Shown here in pieces: positions 32,080 through 37,951 of a stretch of DNA of 37,951 nucleotides; position 1 is the first letter of the stretch, and each line of letters begins with the position of its first letter. The notes under the pieces were generated by a model. That model had not been told where the DNA came from. It was given only the letters and a program-made list of their open reading frames with translations, and did no database searches. The stretch comes from Phycisphaerae bacterium (lineage in GTDB: Bacteria; Planctomycetota; Phycisphaerae; Phycisphaerales; SM1A02), in the NCBI GenBank assembly GCA_016795065.1, contig JAEUIU010000088.1, positions 1 through 37,951 on the forward strand. The letters run 5' to 3'. Made by a program: the position numbers and the translations under genes.

Positions 32080-33978
32080 TCAGCCAGTCCACGCGGCAAG
32101 GAGAATGGCCAGGTCGGCGGCGTCAACGGTACCGCTCTGATCGAGATCGGCGGCGCACGTAGCCCGCGAAGGGCAGGCGCCCCAGGCCCCGAGCAGGATC
32201 GCCAAATCGACCGAGTTGACGGATTGGTCGCCGCTCAGATCGCCCAAAGCTGTAAAGGCGCCCACCTCCACCGGATGGAGATGCGCCGAGAACGTGAGCA
32301 GGTCGCCGGCGACGATCTCGCGCCCGACGGCCCACATGTCGCAGAGGCTGGACGCCGAGATGGACGCGACCGAGGCGCCCAGCGAGGTCGAGAACGACTC
32401 AACCGTTTCCCAACTGGTTCCGTCCCAGTGGACGATGCCGCCGCCGCTGGAGTAGACGTTGTCGCTCCCGAAGGCAACCAGGCCCGAGCCGCCGCCGGGA
32501 CTGGACACCTGTGTCCACGACGAGCCATCCCAGTGGAGGAAGAGCGGGAAGTAGCCGCTGCCGGCGACGAAGTAGTCGCCGACCGCCCAGACGTCGTCGG
32601 TGGCGATGGCCTTCACCGCGTAGAGCCGTTGGTAAGTACCGGGCGTCGGGCCGAGCACGCGCGTCCACGAGTTGCCGTCCCAATGGAGGATGTAACCCTT
32701 GTTGGTGTAGTCGCCGTCGCTTCCCCCGCCGACGGCCCAGATGTCGTCGCTGGCAAGCGCGGAGCCGCCCTCAAGTCCCCAGCCTGGAGTGCCGCCGGCG
32801 GGGTAGGGCGTTGTATGAACGGTGAAACTCGATCCGTTCCAGTGCATCGCCAACGAACCCCAGCTCGAGCCGTTGATGTAGTCGCCGAAGAACCAAATGT
32901 CATCCGGCGCGATGATCTCGATGTCCTGAACATGCGAGCCGGAGCTCCCCGTCGTCAACGGCGTGTTCATCACCGTCCACGAGGTTCCGTCGTATCGGGC
33001 GACGTAGATGTGCGTTCCGACGAATCCGTCAGGACCTTGAGCCACCTTGCCTCCAGCAGCCCAAATGTCGTTTGGTCCAGATGCCGCAACCGCGTCGAAG
33101 GTGACATGGGCGCAGACCGCACACGGCGCGGGATTCGGTGAGGGGACGATCGCCCATTGGACACCGTCCCAATGTTCGGCGAGCGAGTAGGTCTGGATGG
33201 AACCTTGCACGACAGTCGTGTATTCACCGACCGCCCACACGTCATCTGGCGCGATAGCGAAGACATCGCGCAGGATCGCGTGATCGGTGCCTGCCGGGTC
33301 CGGAGTCGGTGTGACCGTCCATGGTCCGCACGGATCGGTGCCGGGTGCCGGCGGATTGCCATCATCGCCCCACAAGAGAAGCGATACGTCGCTCACGAGT
33401 GAGCCAATGCCGTCCTTAAGTCCTTCCCAAGGCGCATTGCGGCCCGCCGATCGGTCCCGGGTCAGGGCCGGGCTGCCGTTTGGATTGTTGTGATTCGTGA
33501 TCCACCAGTACCAACTGCCCGCTCCGTTCAAGGCGAGCTGTACCGAGACAAAGTGCTTGCCTTCAGCGATGAACGCCGACGGCAATTCGATGTCGAGCGT
33601 GGCTGGACCGCTCGCGCTGTAGATCAATCCCGGATCGCTGTCGGGAAGGAAGTACTCCGCATCGAGTGCCCCTGGTCCGCTCGGTGTCCACTGGTAGAAG
33701 CGCACGTAAACCCCTTCAACATCGGGCGCCTGGCAGTTGAAGCAGTCATATCCGGTCACCACGATGCGTCGCACGGTGCCGGTCAGTTCGAAGTCGTCGG
33801 CGATCTCGAGGTTCGTCGACGGGTCGGTCGAAACGTAGCTGGGCACGATTGCCCAGTTGGTGTTCTGAGGCTGCGACCAGACCACCCAGCTTCCCTCACT
33901 CGCGATGGAGACCGCGGAGGGAATCAAGCCCATGACAAGGGCCAGGCGGGTTGCCAACGTCTGAACGATCGATCGCAT
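32080..33978 (-). CDS. Secreted WDG-repeat beta-propeller protein with dockerin-like C-terminus
   Basis: A 632-residue exported protein. Start at 33978 (MRSIVQTLATRLALVMGLIPSAVSIAS) gives a clean signal peptide and a GAGG seven bases upstream; a 45-residue Arg-rich upstream extension is rejected. Residues ~40-210 form a beta domain (VEGVYVRFYQWTPSGPG, FVSVQLALNGAGSWYWWITN). Then seven repeats follow, each starting D(D/N)(I/V)WAxG and most ending HWDGxSW: DDVWAVGEY, NDIWAAGGK, DDIWFFGDY, DDIWAVGGG, DDVWAVGDY, DNVYSSGGG, CDMWAVGRE. Seven repeats suggest a seven-bladed propeller. The C-terminus has dockerin-like loops DLSGDQSVNSVDLAILLGAWG and DLDQSGTVDAADLAILLAAWTG. Function probably carbohydrate or protein binding at the cell surface. 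Confidence 0.85.
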   Translation of the reverse strand: MRSIVQTLATRLALVMGLIPSAVSIASEGSWVVWSQPQNTNWAIVPSYVSTDPSTNLEIADDFELTGTVRRIVVTGYDCFNCQAPDVEGVYVRFYQWTPSGPGALDAEYFLPDSDPGLIYSASGPATLDIELPSAFIAEGKHFVSVQLALNGAGSWYWWITNHNNPNGSPALTRDRSAGRNAPWEGLKDGIGSLVSDVSLLLWGDDGNPPAPGTDPCGPWTVTPTPDPAGTDHAILRDVFAIAPDDVWAVGEYTTVVQGSIQTYSLAEHWDGVQWAIVPSPNPAPCAVCAHVTFDAVAASGPNDIWAAGGKVAQGPDGFVGTHIYVARYDGTSWTVMNTPLTTGSSGSHVQDIEIIAPDDIWFFGDYINGSSWGSLAMHWNGSSFTVHTTPYPAGGTPGWGLEGGSALASDDIWAVGGGSDGDYTNKGYILHWDGNSWTRVLGPTPGTYQRLYAVKAIATDDVWAVGDYFVAGSGYFPLFLHWDGSSWTQVSSPGGGSGLVAFGSDNVYSSGGGIVHWDGTSWETVESFSTSLGASVASISASSLCDMWAVGREIVAGDLLTFSAHLHPVEVGAFTALGDLSGDQSVNSVDLAILLGAWGACPSRATCAADLDQSGTVDAADLAILLAAWTG

Positions 33979-34204
33979 GGAAATCCTCGACGTGTGACGA
34001 ATCTGGGGCCTTGCCTGACAGCGGGAGTTCGCTCGCATAGGCAATCGCCTCCGATGAGGAGGAGCGAGATAGGCCGACGCCAGATACGCGCCGCTCCGCC
34101 GAGCAGCGAACATTCAGGCCTACCCCGCTGAGCAGAGGGTGGTTCCCCATTCCAAACCGCCCGGTCGACCTTCCATCGAGGCAGATGTCGCCCCTTTCTG
34201 AGTC

Positions 34205-37200
34205 ATGCAGACGCAACCAGTTCGCGACTCTGCGACTATGGATGGTGCCATGTCGCAACAGCCCCAACACGCGTTTGGAATGTCGCTTGCCACCATCGTC
34301 CTCCTCGCCACCGCAGTCGGCGTCGCCCCGCTGTACGGTGCCACCCGATTGTCCTCATCGCATCGGCAAGAATCGAAGTCCGATTCGACACCTCCGCCGG
34401 CCGCGACACCGACCAAGCCCGAAGCAACGAGCGAGAAGCTGACCCTCGAGCGGCTCTTCCCCGAGAAGAGCTTCTTCGGTCCCGGCGCCCGAAGCATGGC
34501 ATTCAGCCGCGACGGTCGCTTCTGTGCCTTCCTCTACACGCCCTATCTCGAACGGCGGCACGGCGAGGATCTCTATCTCCTCGACACGAAGACAAACCAG
34601 ATCCGACGCATGACCAGCGTGGGGCGGATGGCCGAGTTCGATGCAGAGACGAGGAAGGTCCGCGACGATCGGGAGGCCAAGGCGAAGAAGGCCGGCATCA
34701 CGCTTGCGTCGTTGGCGGTCGACCAGCACGAGCGGCTCGCCGAGAAGCTCGGCTGGAAGGACGCGTGGATTCTCGGGGCGTGGTCAGGGGACGCGAGGAG
34801 CGAGGCCGTCGGTTCACTCAGTCCAGGCGCATCGAAACTGACCCTCAAGGAGCAGTCGCCGGGCACCTTCGGCGGCGAGTTGCGCGTCGGGCTTGTGCGC
34901 CTTCCGCTCAAGGATGGCAGCTACGACGTCGCGAAAGGCGAATTGAAGGCAACGATTGCCGACAGCGCACTCAAGGTCGATGGTGAGATGCTGCTTACTT
35001 TCAGCGACGGTGCGCTCAAGGGAACCGTTTCGCTCAAGGAGCCGGCCCAGAAGCTCGACCTGTCGTTCGCGCGAACCGCACCCGAGCCCGAGGAGCCGAA
35101 GAAGCGGACACCAACTGGCGTGGTCGGGGCGATCGGGGAACGACTCACGCTTGGCGACGTGGTCCATGCCGACGACGCGACGATCAACGACGAGAAGGAC
35201 GGCAAGCCGCCGAAGGACCCCGCTCCACGCTACAGCGGCATTTCATCCTTCGAGTGGTTGCCGGCCCGCGTTGGTCCCGACGCTAAGCCCACCGATACTT
35301 CGGCCGAGGATGCGAAGCAGGCCGAGATGCTCGTCATGTTTGACGGCGATGTCTTCAGGCTGACCGTCGACCTCGCAAAGTGGGATGCCCCGATCGACGG
35401 GCCCAAGGCCATTGTGGCCAAGGTGGAAGCCAAGCCAACGGAGGAGAAGAAGCCGGCCGAGGGCGAGGTCGAGGCTGCGCCGGAGGAAAAGGAGAAGGAG
35501 AAGGAGAAGGCCGCGGGCGAGGCGAAGGCGGACGAAGGTAAGTCCGATGCCGCCAAAGCCCCCAAGCCCGAATTCAAGCCGGCCGAGCCCTATCGCGGCG
35601 ATCTGGCCCGACTGACCAGAACCCGCGAACGCGAGAGTGACGTGCAATACCTGCCCGATGGCTCGGGCTACACCTATCTCCGCAACAACGCCCTCGTGCG
35701 GGTCACTTTCGGCAGCCACGAGATCATCCAACTCGATCCCGAACTCAAGGACGGCGAGCGGATGGTCGGCTACCGCATCAGCCCGGACCAGAAGCGGCTC
35801 GTCTTCCTTGCCACGCGCGGGGCGGGCAACCCAGAGTCCGGCGGACGCACCGTCACCATCGTCAACTACCGCGACCGCTTCGCCAAGGCGATCGAGGTGT
35901 CGCGTCACATGCCCGACGATCCGTGGCCCGAGTCCTACTCGAGCGTCTACCTCTACGACCTCGCCAAGCATCAGAGCGAGGACGGGCAGCTTGAGCGCGT
36001 CTTCACCAAACGGGTCAGCGGACCGCGCGACGTCATTCGCGTGCCGACCTGGTCACCCGATTCCTCGCGCGTTGCGTTCGCGGCCTTCGAGCAGTCGACG
36101 GGGCTCGTGAAGCTTCTCGAAGCTGGCTTCGTGAAGGACGAGGAAAAGGACAAGAAGAAGAAGGACGACGCTGCCAAGGAGTCCGCGCCCAAGGACGCGA
36201 AGGACGCCGAGGTGAAGAAGGGCGAGGAGGGGAAGGAAGAGGACGTGAAGTCCGCGAAGGACGAGAAGAAAAAGGACGAGGCGAAGTTCGACTTCAAGAT
36301 CGAGAACGCCAAGGTCGTCTACCAGTTCCTGCACAACGGCGGCCCGAACACGCCGGGGATGATCTCGCCGCTGTATCTAGCCGACAGTCGCCGCATGGTG
36401 TTCATCACCGAGCTCTCTGGCTTCCGACAGTTGCACATGCTGGATCCTCGCTACGAGGAACTTAGCCAGGTCACCCTGGGGAAGTACGAGGTCTACCCCT
36501 TCCACCAGACCGCCGACTACCGAACGCTTTACTACACCTCGACCGAGGGCGACCCATGTCAGGATCACGTCTTCGCCTTGGATCTTGAGTCGAAGGCGTC
36601 GCGGCGGCTGACCAAGGACGACGGCACCTACAGCCGCGTTGCGGTGCGCGACGACGGAACCTATCTCGTGGCGACGCACGTCGATTTCGGCGCCCTTGGC
36701 GAACTCGTCGCCGTCACGGCCACCGGAGCCGAGACGGCTCAGCTCACCCGACTCACCGACTCGCATCCGAACGAGGCTCATGCCCTCACCAAGGTCAGCC
36801 CCGAGTACTTCACCTACGAGAATCGCCACGGCCAGGTGATCCACGGCCACCTGTTCAAGCCCAAGGACTGGCAGGCCACCGACAAGCGGCCGCTCCTCCT
36901 GTATGTCTATGGCGGACCGCTCGGCGAGCGAAACATGGCGGCGCGCGGGGCCTTCGATGGCTCAAGCTACTTCTTCGCCCGCTACATGTGCGAAGTGCAC
37001 GGTTACGTGACGGCGACGATCGATCCGCGCGGCGTATCGGGCTACGGGGCGGTCTTTGAGAAGGCGAACTTCGAGCAGGTCGGCAAGCCGCAAACCGAGG
37101 ATCTCGTCGATGGCGCCCGTTGGCTCGCGAAGAACCATGGCGTCGACGAGAAGCGCATGGCCCTGCACGGTTGGAGCTTCGGCGGCTTCCAGACCCAAAT

Positions 37201-37654
37201 GGTCATGTACACCGACCCTGATGTCTTCGCGGCAGGCATCGCTGGCGCCGGACCGACCGAGTGGCAGAACTACAACTCCTGGTACTCGACCGGCACCGTC
37301 GGGAAGAACGAGCCGGGCAAGGTCGACCTCGAGAAGTACTCGCTCCTTCCGCTGGCGAAGAACCTCAAGGGGAAGCTCATGCTTGTCCATGGGATGGAGG
37401 ACTCCAACGTCCTCTACCAGGACACCGTGCGGGTCTATCGCGAACTCCTCAAGGCGAAGAAGCAGACGTTGGTCGAACTCTTCGTCGACCCAACCGGCGG
37501 CCACGGCCTTGGCGGGGACGTGAAGCCCTTCGGACGCTTCTCGAAGTACGAGGACTTCTTACTGCGGACGATCGGGAAGTGGGAGAAACCGAAGGAAGCG
37601 AAGGCCACGCCTCCGGACAAGGTACCTGCCGAAACGGTAACGAAACCCGAATGA
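34205..37654 (+). CDS. S9 (prolyl oligopeptidase) family peptidase, membrane-anchored or exported
   Basis: Up to 1149 residues. C-terminal alpha/beta-hydrolase domain with nucleophile Ser991 in HGWSFGGFQTQM, Asp1066 in HGMEDSNVLY and His1100 in TGGHGLGG; RPLLLYVYGGPLGERN holds the oxyanion-hole Tyr. Upstream are propeller repeats (ISPDQKRLVFLATRG, WSPDSSRVAFAAFEQ). A hydrophobic segment SLATIVLLATAVGVAPLYGA (~27-46) is a signal peptide or anchor. Unusual features: an extra ~130-residue beta-rich region near residues 175-305, and two Lys/Glu/Ala-rich low-complexity inserts (about 400-460 and 640-700), making it ~400 residues longer than a typical S9 enzyme. Start uncertain: ATGs at 34205, 34238 and 34250 all lack strong ribosome-binding sites. 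All triad residues are intact, so activity is expected. Confidence 0.92.
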   Translation: MQTQPVRDSATMDGAMSQQPQHAFGMSLATIVLLATAVGVAPLYGATRLSSSHRQESKSDSTPPPAATPTKPEATSEKLTLERLFPEKSFFGPGARSMAFSRDGRFCAFLYTPYLERRHGEDLYLLDTKTNQIRRMTSVGRMAEFDAETRKVRDDREAKAKKAGITLASLAVDQHERLAEKLGWKDAWILGAWSGDARSEAVGSLSPGASKLTLKEQSPGTFGGELRVGLVRLPLKDGSYDVAKGELKATIADSALKVDGEMLLTFSDGALKGTVSLKEPAQKLDLSFARTAPEPEEPKKRTPTGVVGAIGERLTLGDVVHADDATINDEKDGKPPKDPAPRYSGISSFEWLPARVGPDAKPTDTSAEDAKQAEMLVMFDGDVFRLTVDLAKWDAPIDGPKAIVAKVEAKPTEEKKPAEGEVEAAPEEKEKEKEKAAGEAKADEGKSDAAKAPKPEFKPAEPYRGDLARLTRTRERESDVQYLPDGSGYTYLRNNALVRVTFGSHEIIQLDPELKDGERMVGYRISPDQKRLVFLATRGAGNPESGGRTVTIVNYRDRFAKAIEVSRHMPDDPWPESYSSVYLYDLAKHQSEDGQLERVFTKRVSGPRDVIRVPTWSPDSSRVAFAAFEQSTGLVKLLEAGFVKDEEKDKKKKDDAAKESAPKDAKDAEVKKGEEGKEEDVKSAKDEKKKDEAKFDFKIENAKVVYQFLHNGGPNTPGMISPLYLADSRRMVFITELSGFRQLHMLDPRYEELSQVTLGKYEVYPFHQTADYRTLYYTSTEGDPCQDHVFALDLESKASRRLTKDDGTYSRVAVRDDGTYLVATHVDFGALGELVAVTATGAETAQLTRLTDSHPNEAHALTKVSPEYFTYENRHGQVIHGHLFKPKDWQATDKRPLLLYVYGGPLGERNMAARGAFDGSSYFFARYMCEVHGYVTATIDPRGVSGYGAVFEKANFEQVGKPQTEDLVDGARWLAKNHGVDEKRMALHGWSFGGFQTQMVMYTDPDVFAAGIAGAGPTEWQNYNSWYSTGTVGKNEPGKVDLEKYSLLPLAKNLKGKLMLVHGMEDSNVLYQDTVRVYRELLKAKKQTLVELFVDPTGGHGLGGDVKPFGRFSKYEDFLLRTIGKWEKPKEAKATPPDKVPAETVTKPE

Positions 37655-37724
37655 GGCATTCCTTTTTTGCTAGCGAAGAGGAAGGCATTGCCTCGCGGGA
37701 AGAGTCCGTTCAGAATGACGACCG

Positions 37725-37951
37725 ATGACGCAGGGTGCCTCGACCGCTCCATCACCAATGAAGGCCGCGGGGGCTCGGCAACATCCGCCGCACGCTCCGC
37801 TGGCGTTTCGCGTCGGCGTGATCGGACACCGTTGGAACCGGCTCGGCTCGCTTGCATGCGAGCCGATGCGGCAGGCCCTCACCGAGATCCTCTCGGCGGT
37901 GCGGTCCACGACGGAGTCCTTCGCGGACCTCGCCGACCGTCTCTACGAGGG
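37725..37951 (+). CDS. N-terminal fragment of a GHR-motif (SLOG-like?) protein, truncated by window edge
   Basis: 75 residues are visible before the edge. After a Pro/Ala/His-rich stretch the protein reads FRVGVIGHRWNRL, close to the VGVTGHRxNRL start of Rossmann-like nucleotide-binding proteins of the SLOG type. This is followed by a helix, PMRQALTEILSAVRSTT. Starts are possible at 37725 or Met12 at 37758. An overlapping frame from ATG 37715 is also open but lacks any motif. It begins 70 bp after the S9 peptidase on the same strand. Too little is visible for a function. Confidence 0.5.
   Translation, partial: MTQGASTAPSPMKAAGARQHPPHAPLAFRVGVIGHRWNRLGSLACEPMRQALTEILSAVRSTTESFADLADRLYE

Overview
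The window reads as a chromosomal segment of a high-GC planctomycete, most likely from the Phycisphaerae/Phycisphaerales. The evidence is indirect but consistent: an ECF sigma factor translationally coupled to a Ser/Thr kinase with a PD40-type propeller, secreted proteins ending in paired dockerin-like EF-hand repeats with the GAWG/GGWG signature, membrane proteins carrying CxxC zinc ribbons, weak or absent Shine-Dalgarno sequences, and strong GC bias that opens long shadow frames on both strands. No tRNA, rRNA, CRISPR array, insertion sequence or integrase was recognised.

Layout. (1) 1-3895, housekeeping: the 3' part of uup (ABC-F ATPase), yggS (PLP homeostasis) and a divergent gpmI (phosphoglycerate mutase). 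(2) 3994-8999, minus strand: a VOC-fold protein, an FkbH-type HAD-IIIC/GNAT protein, a methyltransferase, an acyl carrier protein, and after a 330 bp gap a second methyltransferase with a zinc ribbon. FkbH plus ACP is the known module for loading a glyceryl unit onto a carrier protein. (3) 9190-11691: two tandem paralogous GNAT-like proteins. (4) 11755-16094: a ChbG/YdjC-type deacetylase, a GT4 glycosyltransferase, and the two enzymes of GDP-L-fucose synthesis (fcl and gmd), divergently arranged. (5) 16230-18648: a secreted TIM-barrel-like protein with a Lys/Ala/Thr-rich linker, a strong terminator, and a polyprenol-phosphate mannosyltransferase-like gene broken by an in-frame TGA at a conserved motif. 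(6) 18947-24147: an O-antigen ligase/polymerase-like membrane protein, an AsnB-type amidotransferase, a GT4 glycosyltransferase and a hexapeptide acyltransferase, tightly packed as an operon. (7) 24116-27226: an erythromycin-esterase-family protein between two zinc-ribbon membrane proteins. (8) 27269-30789: the ECF sigma factor and Ser/Thr kinase pair. (9) 31123-33978: two convergent secreted proteins with dockerin-like C-termini, one carrying a likely seven-bladed propeller. (10) 34205-37654: a large S9 peptidase. (11) The right edge holds the start of a gene with a GHR motif reminiscent of SLOG-like proteins.

How it fits together: regions 2-6 look like one large, multi-operon locus for a cell-surface or exported polysaccharide. 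Fucose is made by Gmd and Fcl, glycosyltransferases assemble the unit, a ligase/polymerase-like protein acts at the membrane, and tailoring comes from the LbH acyltransferase, GNATs, methyltransferases, an amidotransferase and an ACP-bound glycerate-derived acyl group. The most notable candidates are the ACP/FkbH/methyltransferase/VOC tailoring module next to the tandem GNATs, the TGA-interrupted mannosyltransferase, and the esterase flanked by zinc-ribbon membrane proteins.
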